Positions 1 through 5,967 of a stretch of DNA of 8,782 bases are shown one piece after another (position 1 is the stretch's first letter; each line of letters starts with the position of its first letter). Below the pieces are notes generated by a model. The model did no database searches. It worked only from the letters and a program-made list of their open reading frames with translations, and was not told the origin of the DNA. The position numbers were made by a program, and so were the translations under genes. Origin of the DNA: Rhodospirillaceae bacterium (GTDB lineage Bacteria > Pseudomonadota > Alphaproteobacteria > UBA8366 > GCA-2717185); NCBI GenBank assembly GCA_018660965.1, contig JABJJH010000056.1, positions 1 to 8,782 on the forward strand, written 5' to 3'.

Positions 1-309
1 CAATTGAATGCCGGGCACGCATCCCATGGAGTCGATGAAGCGGGTGATCGGCTTCAACGCTTCGGCTTGTTCATCGGTCCAGATGCCCAGGCAGCCATGG
101 GTGATGCGCCCTTCCGGCACGACCCCTGTCGCTTCGGCGAACACCAGCCCCGCATGGCCGCGCGCGAACGTGCTGAGATGCGCGAAATGCCAATCGGTGG
201 CGACGCCTTCCTTGGCGGAATACATGCAAAGCGGCGAAACGACGACCCGGTTGGGCAGGGTCACGCCGCGAAGGGTCAGCGGCGTAAACAAAAGCGGTTG
301 TTCGGACAT
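1..309 (-). CDS. NADH:flavin oxidoreductase, Old Yellow Enzyme family (3' end outside window)
   Basis: This is the N-terminal 103 residues of an FMN-dependent ene-reductase of the YqjM/NamA-like class of Old Yellow Enzymes. Such enzymes use NAD(P)H to reduce activated C=C bonds (enones, xenobiotics) in the cytoplasm. The visible protein begins MSEQPLLFTPLTLRG and continues with LPNRVVVSPLCMYS, the class hallmark. C28 and Y30 correspond to the FMN-modulating Cys and the nearby Tyr of YqjM (family knowledge). Further on are the family segments WHFAHLSTFARGHAGLVFAEA and GRITHGCLGIW. The window ends at GIQL, just before where relatives carry the substrate-binding HAGRK motif, so that part cannot be checked. 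The ATG at 309 has an AAGG Shine-Dalgarno about 8 nt upstream. The gene follows the GNAT gene in the same direction after about 80 bp. The family is clear but the substrate is not. Confidence 0.93.
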   Translation of the reverse strand, partial: MSEQPLLFTPLTLRGVTLPNRVVVSPLCMYSAKEGVATDWHFAHLSTFARGHAGLVFAEATGVVPEGRITHGCLGIWTDEQAEALKPITRFIDSMGCVPGIQL

Positions 310-391
310 GGGATACCTTATGAATAAAATTTAAGCGTCGGACGCATTCTCCATGGACACGCCGAATTGTCCAATCCCGTGATCCAGGGGC

Positions 392-1129
392 TTAGTCCCG
401 GTGTGTATGGAAGTCCGGGAGAGACAGCGGAATGATCAATTTTCGGTCAGCATTCCATCGCCCCAGCCGCAATTTCCCATCATGCCCGACGAGTTTTAAG
501 CCGAAAACATTCACGTACCAAAGGCGGCCGACAATCTTGCTGCCGGTTCTGGCGGAAAACCGCCGCGCGGCGATATTGATAGTGTCGATGCTGGAGAAAT
601 AGCATGTAAACCCTTCCTCGATGTATCGTCGCAGTGCAAAATTTCGCATTATCGTCGGGTATCCCTTCCGGCGATGCGGCGGACTGACGACATGATTGCT
701 GTGCGCAATAGCGCCACTTGGAACCGTGAAGTCCAGCCAGGAGAAGGGGTTAAAATGGCGGCGATGAAACCACGTGGTCGCGACCGGTTCGCCGTCCACC
801 TCCAGGACGAAACCATCCCAGTCTTCTTTCGGCATCTGTTTGAAGTAATCCCAGGAGTTGTTGTCGAAGTGTGCGATACGGGGCTGGTCTTCAGGCTGGA
901 ACGGACGAACCCCCGACTCTGCATCCGTGCCTTGAGGGCGCTCGGTGAAATCCCGGAACAGTACGAAACAGGCCTGTCCCGACAGCATCCATTCTGGAAA
1001 GATCGCCCAAATGGTAATGGCCAGGGTGTTCGCCGGGCCATACTCGCTGTAGGTGGGCCACACGGCGCGCAGCCGTTCGGCCCAGGGTTTTCTGGTTGGC
1101 AATTTCGGGACGTTGGAATCGTTGGTCAT
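392..1129 (-). CDS. GNAT-like N-acyltransferase
   Basis: This is a probable acyl-CoA-dependent N-acyltransferase of about 245 residues, longer than a minimal GNAT domain (about 150). An N-terminal stretch of roughly 75 residues, containing a hydrophobic aromatic segment (LAITIWAIFPEWM), precedes the GNAT fold. The domain is supported by a beta-strand DGFVLEVDGEPVATTWF, then HVVSPPHRRKGYPTIM at about residues 146-161. This last stretch is the motif A pyrophosphate loop of the R/Q-x-x-G-x-G/A type, here RRKGYP. NIAARRFSARTGSKIVG follows, typical of the C-terminal strand after motif B. The acceptor substrate is unknown. The ATG at 1129 is preferred, but an in-frame TTG at 1135 lies nearer the only purine-rich site (GAAGG), about 6 nt away against 12 nt for the ATG. 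The start is therefore uncertain by two codons. The gene lies about 50 bp behind the SMP-30 gene in the same orientation and may be cotranscribed with it. Confidence 0.82.
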   Translation of the reverse strand: MTNDSNVPKLPTRKPWAERLRAVWPTYSEYGPANTLAITIWAIFPEWMLSGQACFVLFRDFTERPQGTDAESGVRPFQPEDQPRIAHFDNNSWDYFKQMPKEDWDGFVLEVDGEPVATTWFHRRHFNPFSWLDFTVPSGAIAHSNHVVSPPHRRKGYPTIMRNFALRRYIEEGFTCYFSSIDTINIAARRFSARTGSKIVGRLWYVNVFGLKLVGHDGKLRLGRWNADRKLIIPLSLPDFHTHRD

Positions 1130-1158
1130 GGCCAAGGACGACCTTCGAACAATCAGGC

Positions 1159-1197
1159 GCCAAGCGCGATATTCGTAATATTACCCGCCAAGCGCGA
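1159..1197. repeat. 11-bp direct repeat around an AT-rich dyad at a gene junction
   Basis: The 11-mer GCCAAGCGCGA occurs at 1159-1169 and again, identically, at 1187-1197. Between the copies is a small dyad, ATATT (1169-1173) and AATAT (1177-1181), with a 3-nt loop. One copy lies inside the last codons of the SMP-30 gene and the other lies after its stop. It could be a small duplication or a weak RNA hairpin. There is no T-tract, so it does not look like an intrinsic terminator. Confidence 0.5.
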
Positions 1198-2032
1198 CCC
1201 GCGCTAGGGGAACCGGAACGCCGGGAACGTCCACGCGCATTTTGTAGATACCGCCGCAGTTTTCGCGCGGCCCGCCGCGTTGGCCCGTCACGATGTACAG
1301 ATCGCGTAAATCCGGTCCGCCGAAACATACGCTGGTGACCATGGGGACCGGGACCGGGATATCCAAGCGGTGCGACCCGTCGGCTTCAAACACCGACACG
1401 CAGCCGCCATTGGCGATGGCGACCCAGATCGACCCGTCCTCGGCCACCGCCATGCCGTCCGTGACCTGGCCCGGCCGGTCGATCAGCACTGAATAGCCCG
1501 CCACTTCGCCGTCGCCGGTAATGTCATAGGCGCGAATGTGGCAGGTGCGCGAGTCACAGTGGTACAGAAATTTTCCATCCGGTGAAAACCCCATGCCGTT
1601 GGTCAGCAGGATCCCGTCCGACACGGTGCGGATCGATCCGTCCAGATCGATGACGTGCAGATGACCGGGACGGATTTCTTCTTCGGCGAAAACGCGAAAG
1701 GCGATAGACCCGGCCCACACGCGGCCCGCTGAATCGGTGGTGAAATCGTTGAACCCGATAGCGAATTCCGTCACGTCGGCGGTGATAATATCGCATTGGC
1801 GTTCGCCATCGTAGCTTTGAAACATAATCTCCCGACCGCCCACCAGAAGGCCGCCATCGGCGTGCTGGACGATGCCGCCGACACCGCGCCGTTTTGGGAC
1901 GATCGTGCTCACGTCGCCATCGGGCGACAACGCCCGCACGCCGCCATTGAGGGCGTCGCTGTAAATCAGGCCGCGTTCGTCATCCCACACGGGTCCTTCG
2001 ATCAACCCGTACCCGGTTATGAGTTCTTCCAT
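1181..2032 (-). CDS. SMP-30/gluconolactonase/LRE family protein
   Basis: This is a predicted six-bladed beta-propeller lactonase (283 residues, normal family length), probably a cytoplasmic metal-dependent hydrolase of sugar or other lactones. The family's metal ligands are visible: E12 in LIEGPVW, N145 in TNGMGFSPDG and D192 in TDGMAVAEDG. These match the Glu, Asn and Asp ligands of SMP-30 proteins. N95 in FNDFTTDSAGRVW matches the substrate-side Asn. Repeated strand motifs such as SPDGKFLYHCDS and EDGSIWVAIANGGCV fit propeller blades. The ATG at 2032 is chosen because a GGGGAG Shine-Dalgarno lies about 9 nt upstream and the conserved protein begins there. The frame stays open to 2122, but that extension would run into the intergenic tandem repeat. 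There is no signal peptide. It heads a co-directional series with the GNAT and flavin oxidoreductase genes. The substrate could be an aldonolactone or another cyclic ester. Confidence 0.93.
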   Translation of the reverse strand: MEELITGYGLIEGPVWDDERGLIYSDALNGGVRALSPDGDVSTIVPKRRGVGGIVQHADGGLLVGGREIMFQSYDGERQCDIITADVTEFAIGFNDFTTDSAGRVWAGSIAFRVFAEEEIRPGHLHVIDLDGSIRTVSDGILLTNGMGFSPDGKFLYHCDSRTCHIRAYDITGDGEVAGYSVLIDRPGQVTDGMAVAEDGSIWVAIANGGCVSVFEADGSHRLDIPVPVPMVTSVCFGGPDLRDLYIVTGQRGGPRENCGGIYKMRVDVPGVPVPLARVALGG

Positions 2033-2196
2033 AGTCGTGTTCTCCCCTTTTAGCGGTTGTTGCCCGGCAACGTGCCACACATGACCGGCCAAATTCCAGC
2101 GGTTCAAACCCCAGTGGTTCAAACCAGAGCATTGAGCCGCCCGGTCGGGACCTGTAGTTTCGGGTCAATTTTATTGAGCAGGGAGAGGAACAAATC
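2033..2196. promoter_or_regulatory. Divergent intergenic region between lactonase and thioesterase genes
   Basis: This 164-bp gap separates the two divergently transcribed starts and must hold the promoters of both. It contains good Shine-Dalgarno sites at each end: GGGGAG for the minus gene and GGGAGAGGAA at 2181-2190 for the plus gene. The 15-bp tandem repeat sits near its centre. I could not pick convincing -35/-10 pairs by eye in either direction. Confidence 0.6.
2096..2125. repeat. Adjacent 15-bp tandem repeat, candidate operator
   Basis: Two abutting copies of CCAGYGGTTCAAACC occur at 2096-2110 and 2111-2125, differing at one base (C or T at position 5). Each contains the near-palindrome GGTT-CA-AACC, so each unit could be a short dyad. 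The pair lies about 64 bp upstream of the lactonase start and about 72 bp upstream of the thioesterase start, a plausible place for a shared regulator to bind. The regulator is unknown and none is encoded in the window. Confidence 0.6.
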
Positions 2197-2616
2197 ATGC
2201 CGGACGAAGGATTTCGCAAATGGCTTGAGGTCGAATACATGGTCATGGAGGAAGGTCACGCGGTCGTTGAAATGAATGTTCGGCCGGAGATGCAAAATTT
2301 GAGGAACATCGCGCAGGGCGGCGTCGTCGCGGCGTTGATCGACGTGGCCATGTCGACCGCTGCGTCGGCCGGGAATTACGACACACGCAAGCGCGGCATG
2401 GCGACCTTGGAGTTGAAGGTGAATTATCTGGCGGGCGCCAGCGGCAAGCGGCTGAAGGCCGTCGCCGACGTTATTCGCGCCGGGTCGCGGACATCGGTGC
2501 TGCGCTGCGAGGTGTTCACCGACGAGGGCGAGGTGTGTGCGGCGGGCCTTGGCACCTTCATGTCGCGGCGGATTCACAAGTCCGATCCGGCGCATGTGGA
2601 AACGCCCACCGGATAG
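2197..2616 (+). CDS. PaaI-family hotdog-fold thioesterase
   Basis: This 139-residue protein has the length and layout of single-domain hotdog acyl-CoA thioesterases of the PaaI/4HBT type. These hydrolyse acyl-CoA or aryl-CoA thioesters in the cytoplasm as dimers or tetramers. The family core is LRNIAQGGVVAALIDVAMS (residues 32-53). It carries N34, the G41-G42 turn at the head of the central helix, and D49, the position of the catalytic acid in PaaI-type enzymes. The later strands LELKVNYLAGASG and ADVIRAGSRTSVLRCEVFTDEGEVCAAGLGTF complete the fold. The residue before the GG turn is Q40, where many members have His. The start is secure, with GGGAGAGGAA placed about 6 nt before the ATG. It is the only plus-strand gene here, divergent from the lactonase and convergent with the CMD-like gene. 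The acyl substrate cannot be read from sequence. Confidence 0.9.
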   Translation: MPDEGFRKWLEVEYMVMEEGHAVVEMNVRPEMQNLRNIAQGGVVAALIDVAMSTAASAGNYDTRKRGMATLELKVNYLAGASGKRLKAVADVIRAGSRTSVLRCEVFTDEGEVCAAGLGTFMSRRIHKSDPAHVETPTG

Positions 2617-2643
2617 CCGGCAAGGGTTGGCCGATAATTCGGG

Positions 2644-3195
2644 CTATTTCTTGACGAATTCCGGATACAGGTTCCGGTAGCCTTTCGCCACCCGCTTTTC
2701 CGCGTTTTCCCTGGCTTTTTCCGGGCTCATCGGGATGAACCCGTGCCCCTGAACCAGACGGCACATGAAGTTCATGCGCGCGGCCACGGCGATGGCGTCG
2801 TGCATGGCCTTTTCATCCCACCCGGCGTCGAAAACCGCGTCGGCGTCGGCCTGGGTCACTTCGTTCGGCGTCGCGGTCAATTTACCGGCGTAGCGCAGCA
2901 ACGGCTTGAATTTGTCCTCGACTGGCGCCGAGTCCAGGTCGGCGAGGAGCTTGTCGATCAACCCGTCCTCGATCCCCCAGGCGTAGGCGGCGGCGGAATG
3001 CGCGACATAGGCGTAGTCGCACTTGGCGACGCCGACCACATAAGCCGCGATCATTTCCCGCTCGCCCGGCGTCAACGGCGAGGGGCCGTTCATCAACGCC
3101 TGTCCGGTATCGGCCCACGGTCCGTAAATGTCCGGGTATTTCGTGAACACGTCGGCGGGGCCCGACGTGTCGGAAAGTGATTTGAAAAAAGCCAT
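2644..3195 (-). CDS. Carboxymuconolactone decarboxylase/AhpD-fold protein
   Basis: This 183-residue, all-helical protein belongs to the CMD/AhpD superfamily and resembles the 'peroxidase-related' group. The core GEREMIAAYVVGVAKCDYAYVAH aligns with the AhpD active site E-x12-C-x2-C-x3-H: E47, C59 and H66 are present at the correct spacing. The residue at the second cysteine position is A62. AhpD-type CxxC thiol chemistry is therefore not expected as such, and a different reaction, or a one-cysteine mechanism, is likely. The second helical part, YAGKLTATPNEVTQADADAV with GWDEKAMHDAIAVAARMNFMCRL, is the usual family continuation. The ATG at 3195 has only a weak GGA 6 nt upstream. It converges on the thioesterase with a 27-bp gap in which I see no clear hairpin terminator. 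The function is unassigned beyond the fold. Confidence 0.87.
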   Translation of the reverse strand: MAFFKSLSDTSGPADVFTKYPDIYGPWADTGQALMNGPSPLTPGEREMIAAYVVGVAKCDYAYVAHSAAAYAWGIEDGLIDKLLADLDSAPVEDKFKPLLRYAGKLTATPNEVTQADADAVFDAGWDEKAMHDAIAVAARMNFMCRLVQGHGFIPMSPEKARENAEKRVAKGYRNLYPEFVKK

Positions 3196-3233
3196 GAGGA
3201 GTCCGCCAGCGTTCGTGGATATAGGAAGACGCT

Positions 3234-3261
3234 ATAGTATTGAATTCACCGGAACGGGCAA
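3234..3261 (-). promoter_or_regulatory. Possible sigma70-like promoter for the CMD-like gene
   Basis: Read on the minus strand, TTGCCC (3261-3256) and TACTAT (3239-3234) are separated by 16 bp. They lie about 40 bp upstream of the ATG at 3195 in an otherwise GC-rich context. The match to consensus is only partial, so this is a tentative call. Confidence 0.3.
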
Positions 3262-3291
3262 GGACGAGTGCGGGCGGCGCCGTTAAGGGCT

Positions 3292-4608
3292 CTACTTGGA
3301 GACCAACGATTCCTCAATCATGTCGATGACCTCTAAATGCGTGTCGAGGATTCGCCTCAATTCCTTGATGGTCTCCTCGGTTACTGACTTTTGTTTGTCT
3401 TCCTCGGTAGTCTTCTTGTATTTCTTTTGCTGGGCTTTGCCCTCGGCGGCGATTTTGGCTTCGGTTCGGCTGTGAAGGTTGGCGACGTTAAAGGCGTCAC
3501 CGCCACCGCCACTGCCGCCGATTTGGCCCTGGGTCAGTTTGCTGGCTGTGCCGAGGGCGGATTTCAAGACTGCTGATTGCCCACCGGTGGCGGCGGCTCC
3601 CACGGCTTGCGTTGCCGCTTTGACCCCGGCAAGGGTCAGATTTTTATAGGCGTCTAACAGTTCCGTCGGGTCCGAATCGAAGGATTTCAGGTTCCAGTTT
3701 CCGATATCGTCCTTGATCAAGGCGATGGAAGTCTCGCCCTGGCCGCTGGCGTAGACCGTGTTGATGCGGGACCAGTTATGGTCGGCGAACAGGGTCTCGA
3801 CGACCCGCACCCGATCCGTCGTTTCTTCCGACGTAAAGGCGTGGATGGGGCTCAACAGCATTTCTTCCCAGATGGCCGGCGCCGCCGCCCGGTTCCAGAT
3901 CAACAGATTCAGAAAATCCGTCGGTTCGGTGTCCCGGATATAGACGCTAAGCGGCAATTCGCGACGGTCCACGGGAACGATCTGCATTTGCTTCAACAAG
4001 GCGTCGGCGCGCGACCCGATCAGATTGCCGTATTCCGCAGCCCAGTTAGCGAAATTGGTCACCACATTTCGCTCTAACCGTCCGCCGGGTCGAAATAAAT
4101 AGCCGATAGAGGCCGATGCTTGCGTTTGTGCGACTAAAAATGCTTTCGCTTTCAGTTGGACTGTTCCGTTGGAGGTTTTGATAAGGACTTTGCGAATTTC
4201 CGCCTCCTTTGCGGCCAGATTAGATTCTGAGGTGAAAGCAGCTTCAGCCGAGTTTTTAAATTCTTCTACAAGACGGAGAGCAGTGTCTATTTCGTAGTGG
4301 ATGGAGCATTCATCATCGAGTTTGCAAATCCCATCAATTTCCGTTTGTCTGGAACTCGGGAAAATCTCCGACTCTTTTAATAATCTGTTTGAGAAGCTTT
4401 TGATGCCGGACAGCGCTTCGTAACTTTGCTGAATCAGGGCGACCAATTCCGCCCACTGGACGGAAGGCTCCTTCGACAAGGGGCCTTTGTAGACCTCGAC
4501 ATCGACCCGTAGAGAACCAGCCGTGGTGAACGGATTCGAGGTTTCGCACGCGCCGAGTCCCAGCATCAACAGCGCGGCGGAGAGCCTAACAAACGAATTT
4601 CGTTTCAT
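3292..4608 (-). CDS. Predicted lipoprotein of unknown function, second gene of the pair
   Basis: I do not recognise a named family. The 438-residue protein starts with a lipoprotein signal: a basic MKRNSFVR, a hydrophobic stretch LSAALLMLGLGA, and the lipobox LGAC with C21. Residue +2 is Glu, not the inner-membrane retention Asp, so outer-membrane anchoring is the default guess. The mature part opens with SLRVDVEVYKGPLSKEPSVQ. It has a close cysteine pair C95/C101 that could form a disulfide. It includes a beta-rich-looking region RVRVVETLFADHNW and SIALIKDDIGNWNLKSFD around residues 266-311. From about 328 to 370 is an Ala/Gly-rich linker ending in GGSGGGG. The last 60 residues are highly charged and probably helical. 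The ATG overlaps the stop of the preceding lipoprotein gene by 4 bases, indicating translational coupling. Parts of the gene, especially about 4080-4400, are visibly poorer in GC than the neighbouring enzyme genes. I saw no clear terminator after the stop. Confidence 0.85.
   Translation of the reverse strand: MKRNSFVRLSAALLMLGLGACETSNPFTTAGSLRVDVEVYKGPLSKEPSVQWAELVALIQQSYEALSGIKSFSNRLLKESEIFPSSRQTEIDGICKLDDECSIHYEIDTALRLVEEFKNSAEAAFTSESNLAAKEAEIRKVLIKTSNGTVQLKAKAFLVAQTQASASIGYLFRPGGRLERNVVTNFANWAAEYGNLIGSRADALLKQMQIVPVDRRELPLSVYIRDTEPTDFLNLLIWNRAAAPAIWEEMLLSPIHAFTSEETTDRVRVVETLFADHNWSRINTVYASGQGETSIALIKDDIGNWNLKSFDSDPTELLDAYKNLTLAGVKAATQAVGAAATGGQSAVLKSALGTASKLTQGQIGGSGGGGDAFNVANLHSRTEAKIAAEGKAQQKKYKKTTEEDKQKSVTEETIKELRRILDTHLEVIDMIEESLVSK
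4605..4608 (-). other. ATGA stop/start overlap coupling the two lipoprotein genes
   Basis: On the minus strand the four bases ATGA contain both the ATG of the downstream lipoprotein and the TGA of the upstream one. Upstream of the ATG is only a weak GG-containing stretch (CCAGGCAA). Reinitiation by terminating ribosomes is therefore the likely way the second gene is translated, giving linked amounts of the two proteins. Confidence 0.85.
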
Positions 4609-5864
4609 TTGCCTGGCTCCTTCCGCGAAAAGGCTTCTTTAACCTGTTTCGTGATGTTTTCAGGGGTGGTGGTCGGATCGTCCTCCAGCCTATCCAGTAT
4701 TCGCTTGGCCTCCGACACCTTCAGGCGTTCCTGAACCAGCGTTAGAAGTCGGGCCGGGGAGGAGCTGCGTTCGTTGAGAACCCGGCTGGATAGGTCCTTC
4801 AAGGCGCTGATCAATGGTTTGCCGCTGATCGACATGGCCAGCATCAACCGTTCGTCCTGATTAAAGGTGCGAAACCCTTCCGGACCCAGCACCTGATACC
4901 CCCGGCGGGTCACGGCGCTTGACGGACATGCTAGCTGGTCATTTTTGGTGTCGCCGCCGGGTTTGTTAGAAGTGTCGGAAGCCCTCCCGGTCGCACCGCC
5001 AAACTTCTCGGCGGCGTCGCCAAATTCCTTGGCGGCCTCACCAAACCCCTTAGCCGCGTCGCCCATTTTTATCGCCGCGTCGCCTAACTCCTCTGCGATA
5101 TCTAGGGGACTTTGCTCAATGGTGACATCGGGCCTCTTAACGTTCTTCATAGCGCCTGCGTTAGACACCGTTCCCCCGTCGAGCACTGTCAAGCGATTCC
5201 AGAGTGCGGTGATCCGCTTTTGTATTCCGGCACGGTGAGCTTGTTTCACGGCCTTGGTAGCGGCGGAATCGTTAGGTTTTTCATCCTTGAGACCTTCGGC
5301 GAGGTCGTCGAGTTTTTGCAACTCCTTGTAAATGGTGTTTTGTTCCGCCCGCCTCGCCGTTTCCTCGGCGGAAACGAATCGGAACCGGCGACCGTTTTCG
5401 TCCAATTCAACATTGGCGCCGAACGGGTCGATTTCCGAGGCTTTCAAGGTTCCGGCTTCAAAGTGAACCTTGCTGAACAGGGGATTGGCTTTGCCGGTCA
5501 TGCGGAATCGGTAAAGCGAGTCCGAGAGAACGCGATACCGACCTTCTGTTTTGATAGCGAACGGGTGGTTCCCTTTTGTAACCACCCTTTTTCCGGATTT
5601 ATCGAGTTTCACGTTGTAGTGGTCCTTGGTTTTCTCGATGACGAAACATTTGTCGACCACCCGGAAATAATAAAGCGTACGGAATCGCACGTCTTCATCC
5701 TGGTTACGGGGATCGACGCCGCTGCGCACTTGCATATGCGCAGGGACCGCGCAGGCCGTCATCAACAACGCGGCGGCGCCAAGGATCGCGAATTGACGCG
5801 GTCGTATACACCGGCGGTAAATGGTGGTTCTTGGGCGTCGGTTGTTCGCGTAAACCTGGAACAC
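4605..5864 (-). CDS. Predicted lipoprotein with GDAA heptad repeats, first gene of the pair
   Basis: I recognise no named family. The protein has 419 residues from the GTG at 5864. After a basic N-terminal region comes a hydrophobic stretch, FAILGAAALL, ending in a lipobox-like MTAC with C38, so export and lipidation are likely. A first domain (about 45-170) is rich in beta-like and aromatic segments: VRFRTLYYFRVVDKCFVIE and YRFRMTGKANPLFSKVHFEAG. A helical charged region follows, then five heptads at 258-292. A C-terminal domain with NQDERLMLAMSISGKPLISAL leads into a charged helical tail. The GTG is favoured because GGGGAGG sits 6 nt before it. The ATG two codons upstream (5870) abuts that same site with no spacer. 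The frame is open to 5963, but that stretch covers the AT-rich presumed promoter. The stop overlaps the next lipoprotein's ATG as ATGA. Confidence 0.84.
   Translation of the reverse strand: MFQVYANNRRPRTTIYRRCIRPRQFAILGAAALLMTACAVPAHMQVRSGVDPRNQDEDVRFRTLYYFRVVDKCFVIEKTKDHYNVKLDKSGKRVVTKGNHPFAIKTEGRYRVLSDSLYRFRMTGKANPLFSKVHFEAGTLKASEIDPFGANVELDENGRRFRFVSAEETARRAEQNTIYKELQKLDDLAEGLKDEKPNDSAATKAVKQAHRAGIQKRITALWNRLTVLDGGTVSNAGAMKNVKRPDVTIEQSPLDIAEELGDAAIKMGDAAKGFGEAAKEFGDAAEKFGGATGRASDTSNKPGGDTKNDQLACPSSAVTRRGYQVLGPEGFRTFNQDERLMLAMSISGKPLISALKDLSSRVLNERSSSPARLLTLVQERLKVSEAKRILDRLEDDPTTTPENITKQVKEAFSRKEPGK
4989..5093 (-). repeat. Five-copy 21-bp/7-residue coding repeat
   Basis: Within the first lipoprotein, five consecutive heptads follow the pattern x-x-[L/M/F]-G-[D/E/G]-A-[A/T]. 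They read EELGDAA, IKMGDAA, KGFGEAA, KEFGDAA and EKFGGAT. A large hydrophobic residue every seventh position, with Ala and charged residues between, suits an amphipathic helix that packs against a membrane or another helix. The DNA copies have diverged at third positions, so the repeat is maintained at protein level and is not a recent DNA duplication. Confidence 0.85.
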
Positions 5865-5870
5865 GGTCAT

Positions 5871-5877
5871 CCTCCCC
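5871..5877 (-). promoter_or_regulatory. Shine-Dalgarno site deciding the start of the first lipoprotein
   Basis: On the minus strand GGGGAGG ends directly before ATGACCGTG. With zero spacing it cannot serve the ATG at 5870 well, but it is spaced 6 nt from the GTG at 5864. This favours the GTG as the true start. The protein differs by two residues only. Confidence 0.6.
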
Positions 5878-5918
5878 ATCCCGTTGGGGCGCTCTCGCTG
5901 CGCCAAAACCAGACTCAA

Positions 5919-5938
5919 TAAGGTTAAATAAAACCTTA
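5919..5938. promoter_or_regulatory. Perfect 7-6-7 dyad upstream of the lipoprotein operon, candidate operator
   Basis: TAAGGTT at 5919-5925 and AACCTTA at 5932-5938 are perfect inverted repeats around a 6-bp AT-only spacer. The dyad is centred about 65 bp before the predicted GTG start and covers the best -10-like hexamer. It could be bound by a dimeric repressor, or it could form a hairpin in the 5' leader. Without a T-run following it, it does not look like a terminator. Confidence 0.5.
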
Positions 5939-5957
5939 GTGCAACTATAGGAGTCAA
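5928..5957 (-). promoter_or_regulatory. Possible sigma70-like promoter for the lipoprotein operon
   Basis: On the minus strand TTGACT (5957-5952) and TTTTAT (5933-5928) are 18 bp apart. The -35 matches consensus at five of six positions and the -10 at four of six. The -10 falls inside the TAAGGTT/AACCTTA dyad. An alternative is the perfect TATAAT at 5985-5980, which lacks a good -35. This is inference from hexamers only. Confidence 0.35.
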
Positions 5958-5967
5958 TGACAATCCC

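Noticed and set aside
2033..2122. Upstream 30-codon extension of the lactonase
   Set aside because: It would put the intergenic tandem repeat in the coding region. The ATG at 2032 has a strong Shine-Dalgarno and starts the conserved protein.
2617..2643. Bidirectional terminator in the convergent 27-bp gap
   Set aside because: Only a short GCC/GGC match is present, with no stable stem or T-run on either strand.
5112..5921. Plus-strand open frame (269 codons) opposite the first lipoprotein
   Set aside because: It shows no ribosome-binding site or domain. The minus frame has a signal peptide, an ordered repeat and a coupled partner, so the plus frame is a shadow.
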